From: Planctomycetota bacterium
Lineage (GTDB): Bacteria; Planctomycetota; Phycisphaerae; UBA1845; UTPLA1
DNA: 6,531 nt
Direction: 5' to 3'
Assembly (NCBI GenBank): GCA_027295245.1
Contig: JAPULF010000113.1
Location: 1-6,531, forward strand
The notes beneath the pieces are model-generated. The model was not told the DNA's origin. It was given only the letters and a program-made list of their open reading frames with translations, and made no database searches. Each line of letters starts with the position of its first letter. Position 1 is the first letter of the stretch. A program made the position numbers and the translations under genes. This document shows, one piece after another, positions 1-5,771 of this stretch.

Positions 1-435
1 ACCCGCAAGGACGGCAAGACCACCGTCGAGGAGCTGTGGCACAACCCAAAGGTGAAGATCCACTTCGGCAATGCCATTTCGGTCGGAAAAATGGTCTACG
101 GCTCCACCGGCGACATGGGCCCGACGTTCTTCACCTGCGTCAGGGCCGAGACCGGCGAGATCGCCTGGAAGAAGCGATTCCCAAAATCGACGTTCGTCTA
201 CGGCGACAAGAAGATGTTCATTCTGGGCGAGGACGGACTGCTCACCATGGCCCGGGTCAACTCCAAGAAGATGCGGGTGCGATCCAAGACGCAGCTCTGT
301 TCGCAAAACGCCTGGACCGTGCCGACGCTGGTCGACCGCACGCTCTACGTCAGGGATCGAAAGAACATCCACGCCGTGGACCTGGGCCCCGCGCCGTCAA
401 AGCCCGCCCCGGCCCGGAAAACCGATCCGGCTTAG
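1..435 (+). CDS. PQQ-like beta-propeller repeat protein, C-terminal part
   Basis: The reading frame is open from the first base of the window and ends at a TAG at 433-435, so 144 C-terminal residues are seen and the start lies outside. At least two blade-like units are visible. One runs through 'VGKMVYGSTGD' and 'AETGEIAWKKR', the classic A-x-T-G-E-x-x-W signature of PQQ-type blades. Another runs through 'WTVPTLVDRTLYVRD' to 'IHAVDLG', the W-T-x-P ... L-Y-V-R ... A-x-D-L form common in secreted PQQ_2/BamB-like proteins. It ends in a short Pro/Ala/Lys-rich tail, as expected for a true C-terminus. Such propellers are usually extracytoplasmic binding scaffolds or, less often, quinoprotein dehydrogenases. 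No catalytic or PQQ-binding residues can be judged from this fragment, so no enzyme function is claimed. It converges on the HEAT-repeat gene and belongs to a different transcription unit. Confidence 0.85.
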   Translation, partial: TRKDGKTTVEELWHNPKVKIHFGNAISVGKMVYGSTGDMGPTFFTCVRAETGEIAWKKRFPKSTFVYGDKKMFILGEDGLLTMARVNSKKMRVRSKTQLCSQNAWTVPTLVDRTLYVRDRKNIHAVDLGPAPSKPAPARKTDPA

Positions 436-485
436 TCGCGGACCTAATCGCGTCGCGCAGGACCGACGGTTATTTACTTTTGTAT

Positions 486-2108
486 TTATTCTCGGCCGGT
501 CAGCGATTTGATGGCCCGCTGCAACTCTTTCCGGACGGCGTCGTCGCTCTCGGATTCCAACGCCCGCTGCAAAACGTCGATGTCCGCCCGCGAACCGATG
601 GCCGCCAGCGCCCGCACGGCTACGCGTCGCACGATCGCCGTCTCGTCCGACTTGACGAGTCGGGTGACCCCCTGCACGAAGGCGACGATCTGCGAGTGTT
701 CGCGAGGAATGCAAGCCGCCACCGCATCACACGCCCGCCGGCGCACCAAGTTGTCCTCGTCCCGAAGCGCCGCCAGGAGAATCTGCGGATCGGTCATCGG
801 ACTCCGCCGTGCGGCGAGGCCGGTCAGGGCCAACGCCCGAACGATCGACGACGAATCCTCGACCCCCTTTTCGACCAGGGCGAGGTCCGCCGGCCGCGAA
901 CTGAACGCAATCGCAAAGACCGCCCGCCCCCGATCGGCATCGTCCTTGCTCTTCATGATTTTCCTCAATCGGGAACGGTAATCATCCGCGGCGGCCTGCA
1001 GGGCCAAGCGGGTCCGCGACAGCAGATCGAAGTCCTCGTTCTCGAGGGCCGCCCGCCACGCGACTGTTGACTTGCGAAGCAGTTTGGCAAACTGTCGGGG
1101 CGACAGGCGTTTTGCAGTCTTCTTGCGATGCGTGGCCCGCCTTTCGATGGACTCGACGGCCGGCATCCAGTCGGACTCGGGCCAACGGTCGTGAAACGCC
1201 CGACAGGCGTAATAGGCGGCCTGCTTGTCCCCGGACGCCAGGTCGGTCACGGCACCGGCAATGGCGTTCAGTTGTTTGACGTTGACGGCCTGACGCCCCT
1301 CGCTCAACAGCTTCTCGCCGGCCAACTCCACGTCGAGTTTCAGTTCGTACTCGTCTTTGCGCGACCCTTGGTCCCGAACGTAGGTCGCCTGACCCTCCAT
1401 CTTGACAAGCGTCTGCTCGAGGCGAGACCAGTAGATGACGGCCTGGGCCTTTTCGAAGGTGTATTCCCGCCCCAGCGAACCGACGAATTCGCCCTCGACG
1501 AACAGCGTCAACTGGCCGGTCACCTGTCCGCCGATCCTGCCGAGTTCCTTGAACTCGAACGTTTGCGTACCCGAAAAACCGGCATAGTCGACGCTCCGCT
1601 GCCAACGATGACCGACGTCGATGCGTTTTCTCGGCCAATGAGCGATGTCGAGCATGGCGGCCAGCACGGCCTGCTCGGGCGGTTCGGTGATGGGCAACAC
1701 TTCGACGGTCGCGTCCCGCGGCGTCCTCATGGCGCTGTAGAGGCTGGGGGAACCGCTGATCAGGTTGTATCGGGAGGCGTCGGGCGTCGGTTTGATCAGC
1801 TCCTTGCCATGATACACGCGGAGCACCTTGGGCGGCCGGTCGGCCATCATCTGAAAGACCTTGACGTTGCCGGGCTTGTCTTCGTCGACGTTGCACTGCA
1901 CCCACTCGGAACGGCGGGAGTATGAAACGGTCTCTTGGTGGGTCGGCAGACGCGTGGTGCGCCGGATGACCCGACTGATCCGGTGTTTGGTCATGTGTCC
2001 TGGGATCAAGTTGTTGCGAAACGTCATCCGCTCGGCCGATTCGGCTCGAGCGGACATCAGACACACCGCGAGGAACAGGGCGATTCCGAGCGATTTGGCG
2101 CCGGGCAT
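486..2108 (-). CDS. exported protein with C-terminal HEAT repeats
   Basis: 540 residues, function unknown. Residues 1-22 form a Sec-type signal peptide (K5, hydrophobic 'LGIALFLAVCLM', probable cleavage after 'SARA'). Residues about 28-265 are probably beta-rich ('GQVTGQLTLFVEGEFVG', 'EYELKLDVELAGEKLL') and match no family I can name. Residues about 270-385 look helical and basic. Residues 418-536 hold four HEAT-type units, each with the D-x-x-x-V-R-x-x-A pattern: 'SSIVRALALTGLAA', 'DNLVRRRACDAVAA', 'ETAIVRRVAVRALAAIG' and 'DAVRKELQRAIKSL'. HEAT repeats form curved helical solenoids that bind partners, so a scaffold or binding role outside the cytoplasm is the safest inference. The ATG start is backed by GGAGA seven bases upstream and by the signal peptide. 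The gene starts 42 bases after lgt and is probably the last gene of the panC-lgt operon. Confidence 0.88.
   Translation of the reverse strand: MPGAKSLGIALFLAVCLMSARAESAERMTFRNNLIPGHMTKHRISRVIRRTTRLPTHQETVSYSRRSEWVQCNVDEDKPGNVKVFQMMADRPPKVLRVYHGKELIKPTPDASRYNLISGSPSLYSAMRTPRDATVEVLPITEPPEQAVLAAMLDIAHWPRKRIDVGHRWQRSVDYAGFSGTQTFEFKELGRIGGQVTGQLTLFVEGEFVGSLGREYTFEKAQAVIYWSRLEQTLVKMEGQATYVRDQGSRKDEYELKLDVELAGEKLLSEGRQAVNVKQLNAIAGAVTDLASGDKQAAYYACRAFHDRWPESDWMPAVESIERRATHRKKTAKRLSPRQFAKLLRKSTVAWRAALENEDFDLLSRTRLALQAAADDYRSRLRKIMKSKDDADRGRAVFAIAFSSRPADLALVEKGVEDSSSIVRALALTGLAARRSPMTDPQILLAALRDEDNLVRRRACDAVAACIPREHSQIVAFVQGVTRLVKSDETAIVRRVAVRALAAIGSRADIDVLQRALESESDDAVRKELQRAIKSLTGRE
501..857 (-). other. 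HEAT-repeat domain (four units)
   Basis: This encodes residues 418-536 of the exported protein. Each unit shows a short acidic turn, then V-R and an alanine-rich helix, spaced at roughly 32-38 residues. Residue identity between units is low, so this is protein-level repetition only. I see no DNA tandem repeat. Confidence 0.75.
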
Positions 2109-2115
2109 GATGGAT

Positions 2116-2120
2116 TCTCC
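2116..2120 (-). promoter_or_regulatory. ribosome binding site of the HEAT-repeat gene
   Basis: Minus-strand GGAGA lies seven bases before the ATG at 2108. It sits in the 42-base lgt-HEAT gap and fixes the start codon that also gives a clean signal peptide. Confidence 0.7.
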
Positions 2121-2150
2121 GTGTGGCTGCCGCGGTGGGGTTGGGTGCTG

Positions 2151-3383
2151 CTATTTATTCTTCCCGGCGGATCGGCGTTCGTCCACTTCTTCCGGAGGGA
2201 TGAATTCGACGGCCCGTGGGCACTTCTCCGGCAATCTATAAATATACCACATATAGACGGCCCCCAGAAGCGAAACGCCCAAGCCGAGGAACTGCGAGAT
2301 GGTCAATCCACCATAGTCGAGGGGATTGTCCTGGCGAATCAACTCGAGCAGGAATCGCGAAACCGGATAAATGAGGAGGAACACGCCGAGCAGCACGCCG
2401 TGACGTCGTCGATAGTAGAAAATCAGAGAAAGCAGGCCGGCGAGCAGGATTCCGTTGATCACGGCGTAGAGCTGCGCGGGATGCACGGGCTTGGAGCGAT
2501 ACTGGTCCGCCAGGACGCGGAGTTCCGCGGGCGTCAGCCCAAATCGATCACATTGATCGAAGACCGGACCTGCGCGGGGATTGACCTCGGAATACTTCTT
2601 CAACGCCGTAGCGACCTGATTGCGAAGAGTCTCGATCTCATCTCGCTGGGCACCCTGCTTGATTTGCTCTTCGAGTCTTTGACGGGCTGCTTGATACTCC
2701 CGGAACAGGTCGAAACCGGCCTCATTTTCGGGCGCAAGGGCCTCCTCGATTTGCTCGCGAGGCAACGGGTACGCTTCGCCCATGGGCGTGATGACAATCA
2801 GTTCCTTGGGGATGGAAAGCTGACCGAACTTGAACTGCTGATTCATCGCCGGGCTGCCGTACGGAAATCTCACGGCCCAAGGTATGGACGCGCGATCCCG
2901 CTCCACACTTTGCTCGTCGATACACACCGCCCCCCAGCAACATCCATTCAGGAAGCAACCAATCCGCGTCAGTGCCAAGCCCCAGGGCAACGCGGGAATC
3001 GAGAAATCCAGGTACCAACGAATCGACACCTTCGCGATGTATTTCAGGTAGATCATCAGGACCGGGATCGTGAGGATCGGCCCGCCGAGGAACTCGAGTC
3101 CGCCCGCCCGGATGTCAAAGGCCGCCCAGATCGGACTCGGTTGGATCGCGAATCGCGTGTCCCAGTAATGGATCACGTACATGATGCGGGCGCCCACGAT
3201 CCCGCATACCAAGGCGATGAAGCCCATGTTCAACACAACGTCCGGGTCGCCGTGCGATTTGATGGCCCGGCGGCAGGCCATCCAGATGCCCGTCAGAAAA
3301 GCGATGGTCATCATGACCCCGTAGCTCTTGACGTCTGCGAGCCAGTCGGGGAGGAACGGGATTTCGAACATCGTCGGATGCAT
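2151..3383 (-). CDS. lgt: prolipoprotein diacylglyceryl transferase with long extra loop
   Basis: Lgt moves the diacylglyceryl group of phosphatidylglycerol to the lipobox cysteine of prolipoproteins, the first step of lipoprotein maturation, in the cytoplasmic membrane. The polytopic 410-residue protein has the family landmarks: 'GGLEFLGG' (94-101), 'RIGCFLNGCCWG' (140-151), 'HPAQLYA' (301-307), 'YPVSRFLLELIRQ' (339-351) and 'GGLTISQFLGLG' (358-369). By my alignment by eye to E. coli Lgt, R140, Y339, R343 and E347 match R143, Y235, R239 and E243. However, L99 sits at the H103 position and C143 at the N146 position. E. coli Lgt has 291 residues. Most of the excess lies between residues about 178 and 297. 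The start 'MHPTMFEIPFL' is typical of the family, although its SD is weak. A second ATG at 3371 is less likely. It follows panC by 56 bases. Confidence 0.95.
   Translation of the reverse strand: MHPTMFEIPFLPDWLADVKSYGVMMTIAFLTGIWMACRRAIKSHGDPDVVLNMGFIALVCGIVGARIMYVIHYWDTRFAIQPSPIWAAFDIRAGGLEFLGGPILTIPVLMIYLKYIAKVSIRWYLDFSIPALPWGLALTRIGCFLNGCCWGAVCIDEQSVERDRASIPWAVRFPYGSPAMNQQFKFGQLSIPKELIVITPMGEAYPLPREQIEEALAPENEAGFDLFREYQAARQRLEEQIKQGAQRDEIETLRNQVATALKKYSEVNPRAGPVFDQCDRFGLTPAELRVLADQYRSKPVHPAQLYAVINGILLAGLLSLIFYYRRRHGVLLGVFLLIYPVSRFLLELIRQDNPLDYGGLTISQFLGLGVSLLGAVYMWYIYRLPEKCPRAVEFIPPEEVDERRSAGKNK
2493..2852 (-). other. inserted extracytoplasmic segment of Lgt
   Basis: This encodes residues about 178-297 of Lgt. 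The distance from the end of the signature motif (G151) to 'HPAQLY' (H301) is 150 residues, against about 42 in E. coli. The segment is hydrophilic with no membrane span. Residues 224-266 are rich in E, K, Q, R, A and L with heptad-like spacing and probably form a long helix or coiled coil. By family topology it should face the periplasm. Confidence 0.75.
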
Positions 3384-3420
3384 ACTTTCACACGCCCCGT
3401 CGGGCCGGATTTGGCTACCG

Positions 3421-3433
3421 TCCGGTTTCCGGA
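3421..3433. repeat. small perfect inverted repeat between panC and lgt
   Basis: TCCGG-TTT-CCGGA is a 5-bp stem with a 3-base loop, starting six bases after the panC stop codon in the direction of transcription. There is no run of T after it on the minus strand, so it is a poor terminator. At most it may give a pause or an mRNA end. It does not argue against panC-lgt cotranscription. Confidence 0.35.
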
Positions 3434-3439
3434 ACGATC

Positions 3440-4321
3440 CTATTCTCTATCGACACTCAGGTCCATGAGGACATTGTCTATCAAACGACACGATCCGATT
3501 CGAATCGCGCCTGCAACCATCAATCGGGACTTTGTGTCGGTCACAGGATCGAGCGAGTCGGGATCGACGACGCTGACGTAGTCTACGCTGACGCCGCTGG
3601 TTCGTTCCAGCCGTTCGCGCATGGCCGCGACCGCATCATTGACCGACTCTCCCGCACGAAGCATGTCGCGGCCGGTGGTCAGGGCCTGGTATAGACAGAG
3701 GCTGCGTCGGCGCTGGTCCGGTTCGAGGTATGCGTTTCGGCTGGAGAGCGCCAATCCGTCGGGTTCCCTGACGATCGGACAGGCTTCGATTCGGAGCGGC
3801 ATTCGCAGATCCAAGACCATGCGTCGAATGATCGCGACCTGTTGTGCATCCTTCTGACCAAAATAGGCGACATCCGGCTGGACCAACCCAAAGAGCTTTG
3901 CCACGACGGTGCACACACCTTCGAAATGGCCTGGGCGGAACGGTCCGCACAGTCCGTCGGCCAGGGGCCCGGGCCGCACGCGCGTTTGATCGCCTTTCGG
4001 ATAGACGTCTTCGTGTTGCGGAACGAACAGGACTTGTGCTGCAGCGGCGTCGCAGATCGCGCGGTCGGCGTCCAGCGTCCTGGGATACCGATCGAAGTCG
4101 TCACCCGGGCCGAATTGGGTGGGATTCACGAAAATACTGACGATCGTAAAGTCGCCGTTTCGGCGAGCGGCCTCGATCAGGCTGAGGTGTCCGGCGTGAA
4201 GCGCCCCCATCGTCGGAATGAAACCGATGGTTCGATTCGCGCTCCGGGCATCCGCAACCGCGCTTCGGAGATGCTCGACGGAGGTCACGGTTTCCAATGC
4301 CATCGGCGGGGAAGGGCTCAT
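3440..4321 (-). CDS. panC: pantoate--beta-alanine ligase (pantothenate synthetase)
   Basis: PanC joins (R)-pantoate and beta-alanine with ATP, through a pantoyl-adenylate, giving pantothenate, AMP and PPi in the cytoplasm, on the route to CoA. With this start the protein has 293 residues, close to the usual 280-290. Motifs run in the expected order: 'IPTMGALHAGHLSLI' (35-49) with the nucleotide-binding H42-x-G-H45, 'VNPTQF' (65-70), 'RPGHFEGVCTVVAKLF' (129-144), 'YFGQKDAQQ' (153-161) and the KMSKS-like 'DGLALSSRN' (188-196). All key residues look intact. The start is uncertain. ATG 4321 is the first ATG, while ATG 4303 (287 residues) would put PTMG at residue 30, nearer to E. coli's 28. Neither has a Shine-Dalgarno sequence. 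The frame stays open upstream to TTG 4426, but that stretch has no PanC-like sequence. lgt follows 56 bases later. panB and panD are not in the window. Confidence 0.95.
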   Translation of the reverse strand: MSPSPPMALETVTSVEHLRSAVADARSANRTIGFIPTMGALHAGHLSLIEAARRNGDFTIVSIFVNPTQFGPGDDFDRYPRTLDADRAICDAAAAQVLFVPQHEDVYPKGDQTRVRPGPLADGLCGPFRPGHFEGVCTVVAKLFGLVQPDVAYFGQKDAQQVAIIRRMVLDLRMPLRIEACPIVREPDGLALSSRNAYLEPDQRRRSLCLYQALTTGRDMLRAGESVNDAVAAMRERLERTSGVSVDYVSVVDPDSLDPVTDTKSRLMVAGAIRIGSCRLIDNVLMDLSVDRE

Positions 4322-4387
4322 CGCACTGATAGTTGTAGTCCGGCCTTGCCCGATTGGCCAGAATGGCGGACGACCATGCCAGGAGGC

Positions 4388-4399
4388 GAATTCGAATTC
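4388..4399. repeat. 12-bp perfect palindrome in the panC leader
   Basis: GAATTCGAATTC is its own reverse complement over all 12 bases. It lies 67 bases upstream of the panC ATG, in a gap that codes for nothing I can recognise. A dimeric regulator could bind such a site, but no regulator is known for it. Chance occurrence is possible. Confidence 0.45.
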
Positions 4400-4417
4400 C
4401 TTGGATCTGAAATGGAT

Positions 4418-4439
4418 TCTGAGCAATTGTGTGCTCAGA
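4418..4439 (-). promoter_or_regulatory. 8-bp stem-loop between the FecR-domain gene and panC
   Basis: TCTGAGCA and TGCTCAGA are perfect inverted arms of eight bases around a six-base loop. On the minus strand the stem begins 34 bases after the stop of the FecR-domain gene and ends 96 bases before the panC ATG. No T-run follows on the minus strand, so a standard intrinsic terminator is unlikely. It could be an attenuator-like leader hairpin, a processing site or an operator. ATCTGA at 4405-4410 can pair with the right arm (TCAGAT, 4435-4440), which would allow an alternative fold. Confidence 0.45.
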
Positions 4440-4464
4440 TGGCACGCCTCGAAGGGCTTGCGCG

Positions 4465-4493
4465 CAGGTCAGCCTATTTCCTCTTGTGACCTG
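4465..4493. repeat. 7-bp inverted repeat around the stop of the FecR-domain gene
   Basis: CAGGTCA (4465-4471) and TGACCTG (4487-4493) are perfect 7-base arms separated by 15 bases that contain the stop codon (4474-4476). As an mRNA hairpin this would close over the end of the reading frame. The loop is long and no T-run follows, so its role is unclear. Confidence 0.35.
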
Positions 4494-5562
4494 AGAAGGC
4501 CTGCATCCTCACCTTCTTCATGTTGGCGCGTTGCAGCGCAGAACCGGTTATCGACCGCTGCGTCGCGGTCTGGCCGCCAATCGGAATGAAAGGCAGTTGT
4601 CCAATTCCGAAGTCACCGCCGGGGTGAGGTCTCACGGCGTTCTGAGCTTGAAACTGATCGAAGATGTTCCGCAAAAACGTGTTAACGCCGGTGGCCCTCC
4701 CCATATCGGTCGACGTGGACATCTGACCGGCGCCGGTCAACTGGCTGCCTTGATTGGGGTTTTGCACGTCTATCGCGTTCCCACCGAGCAACCGGACGCC
4801 TCGCCCGTTACCGTACAACTCCAGAAGTTTGATCTCGATGTCCTGCAATCCAAACGCATCCTGGACGTTGATGTTTCGGCTGAAGGCGGTCGTATCGATG
4901 GTTCGGGCCATGGCCTGGGTGACAAGCTGTCCGGGGAACACGTTTCGGGTCCTCATCGAACCACTGGTCCATCGACGACCGCCGACGATTCCGGAATAGC
5001 GGTTCTGGATCGCCCGAATCTGTCCTCGCCCCAGAGGCGAGAGCGACATGGACCACCTGTTGTTCCGATACTCGAATCGGAAGATGTCGGTGCCCTTCTT
5101 GCTCAGCGTGGCAGTAGGGCACTCGATTTTCATGTCGCTTCGAATTTCTCCCTCCGCAACGCCGGCGCGTATGGCCCCGTAGCCGAGCCCGAGACGCGAC
5201 TTGGCCGCGCCACCCTCGAAACGTAGATCGTTGATCCCCACCAATGACAACTGCTCGATGAGGATGACGGTCGGGGGTTTGGACGGGTAGGCGGCGAGCT
5301 TCAGCTTGGATCTCATCGAGGTAAGGATTTGGAGACCACGGCCAAGCAGTTCACCCTTCTTGACGGGTCGCCAGCCGACGTCGCTCTGGGGATCCGCGCC
5401 GAATTTCGCGACGCGAACCTTTCCGGTTACTGCGATCACCTGATAACTCAGTTGTTTTGCGTCAACAGCTTTCGCCGGGACCTTCGGGTCCGCGGGGGCT
5501 TGAGCAAACGCCGGGGCGGCAACGATGCTCAGAATTATTATCGACCGCGCACAGATTCTCAT
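4474..5562 (-). CDS. exported FecR-domain protein
   Basis: 362 residues. Residues 1-20 are a Sec signal peptide ('MRICARSIIILSIVAAPAFA', cleavage before Q21). Residues 38-170 match the FecR fold (beta-helical repeats): 'VTGKVRV', a W-x-P-V-x-x-G-x-x-L-x-x-G step at 64-76, 'ILTSMRSKLKL', 'LGYGAIRAGVAEGEIRSDM' and 'CPTATLSKKGTDIFRF' (148-163). Classical FecR is a membrane anti-sigma regulator paired with an ECF sigma factor and a TonB receptor. None is present here and there is a cleavable signal, so a secreted ligand- or wall-binding role is likelier (inference). Residues about 175-362 are rich in G, N, Q, S and T, fit no family I know, and end in a basic tail. The start is fixed by GAGGG six bases upstream and by the signal peptide. 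Two upstream in-frame ATGs (5670, 5634) would bury that peptide. Confidence 0.82.
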   Translation of the reverse strand: MRICARSIIILSIVAAPAFAQAPADPKVPAKAVDAKQLSYQVIAVTGKVRVAKFGADPQSDVGWRPVKKGELLGRGLQILTSMRSKLKLAAYPSKPPTVILIEQLSLVGINDLRFEGGAAKSRLGLGYGAIRAGVAEGEIRSDMKIECPTATLSKKGTDIFRFEYRNNRWSMSLSPLGRGQIRAIQNRYSGIVGGRRWTSGSMRTRNVFPGQLVTQAMARTIDTTAFSRNINVQDAFGLQDIEIKLLELYGNGRGVRLLGGNAIDVQNPNQGSQLTGAGQMSTSTDMGRATGVNTFLRNIFDQFQAQNAVRPHPGGDFGIGQLPFIPIGGQTATQRSITGSALQRANMKKVRMQAFSGHKRK

Positions 5563-5568
5563 AGCGTG

Positions 5569-5573
5569 CCCTC
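5569..5573 (-). promoter_or_regulatory. ribosome binding site of the FecR-domain gene
   Basis: Minus-strand GAGGG lies six bases before the ATG at 5562. It decides the start against in-frame ATG codons at 5634 and 5670. The 5670 codon has no comparable site. The 5634 codon has only a GAGGG ten bases away. Confidence 0.7.
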
Positions 5574-5621
5574 GCTTCGTTCCCGTTCCCAATCCTTGCG
5601 TCTCCGGCGGGCCGAGCCCGA

Positions 5622-5635
5622 CGTCCGTTGCCATC
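5622..5635. repeat. 14-base direct repeat, copy 1
   Basis: CGTCCGTTGCCATC occurs here and again, unchanged, at 5658-5671. Both copies lie in the leader of the FecR-domain gene, 36 bases apart start to start. Each contains an ATG on the minus strand in frame with that gene. Confidence 0.5.
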
Positions 5636-5657
5636 AACGTTCGACCCTCTTCGAGGT

Positions 5658-5671
5658 CGTCCGTTGCCATC
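5658..5671. repeat. 14-base direct repeat, copy 2
   Basis: This is the second exact copy of the 14-base sequence at 5622-5635. The 36-base period is 12 codons. If the leader were translated, it would repeat M-A-T-D. It could also be a pair of protein-binding sites downstream of the proposed promoter. Confidence 0.5.
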
Positions 5672-5698
5672 GGGAAACGCAACACCAAACTTCCTTAC

Positions 5699-5704
5699 AT
5701 TATA
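5699..5704 (-). promoter_or_regulatory. candidate -10 box for the FecR-domain gene
   Basis: A perfect TATAAT on the minus strand lies 137 bases before the ATG, in an AT-rich island of otherwise GC-rich DNA. No good -35 hexamer sits 16-18 bases upstream (AGGCCA at 17 bases matches only three of six). The box is embedded in the symmetric sequence TACAT-TAT-ATGTA (5696-5708), which may be an operator. The gap of 209 bases after the lipoprotein gene makes a separate promoter here plausible. Confidence 0.4.
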
Positions 5705-5771
5705 TGTACGCCGTCGACAAGTGGCCTATCATTGGGCCTTTAAAACGGAGCACCGAGTATTGTGGGGACCG

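Noticed and set aside
436..485. possible bidirectional terminator between the converging genes
   Set aside because: The gap is T-rich on the plus strand near its end, but I find only 4-5 bp stems (such as CGCG at 437-440 and 449-452), too weak to call.
36..1070. 344-codon open frame on the plus strand
   Set aside because: It overlaps the PQQ-type gene in another frame and the HEAT gene on the opposite strand. The product is R/G/P-rich and has no domain.
1128..1925. 265-codon open frame on the plus strand
   Set aside because: It is antisense to the signal-peptide-to-HEAT gene, which has a ribosome binding site and repeats. There is no independent support for coding.
3384..3439. terminator between panC and lgt
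   Set aside because: The only hairpin is a 5-bp stem without a following T-run, so it does not support termination.
1935..3581. 548-codon open frame on the plus strand opposite lgt
   Set aside because: It runs antisense to lgt, whose signature motifs are clear. The translation is rich in R, D, H and Q with no recognisable domain, as expected of a shadow frame in GC-rich DNA.
4322..4426. N-terminal extension of panC to the TTG at 4426
   Set aside because: It would add 35 residues without PanC similarity, starts at a TTG, and would run through the stem-loop and palindrome. The family starts close to the PTMG motif.
3842..4489. 215-codon open frame on the plus strand opposite panC
   Set aside because: It is antisense to panC, which is identified with near certainty by its motifs. 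The translation looks like no protein family.
4531..5226. 231-codon open frame on the plus strand opposite the FecR-domain gene
   Set aside because: The minus-strand frame has a signal peptide, an SD and the FecR motif series. The plus-strand frame has none of these.
5563..5688. N-terminal extension of the FecR-domain protein to the TTG at 5688 or ATGs at 5670/5634
   Set aside because: It would place 24-42 residues ahead of a clean signal peptide. The GAGGG six bases before ATG 5562 supports the shorter form.
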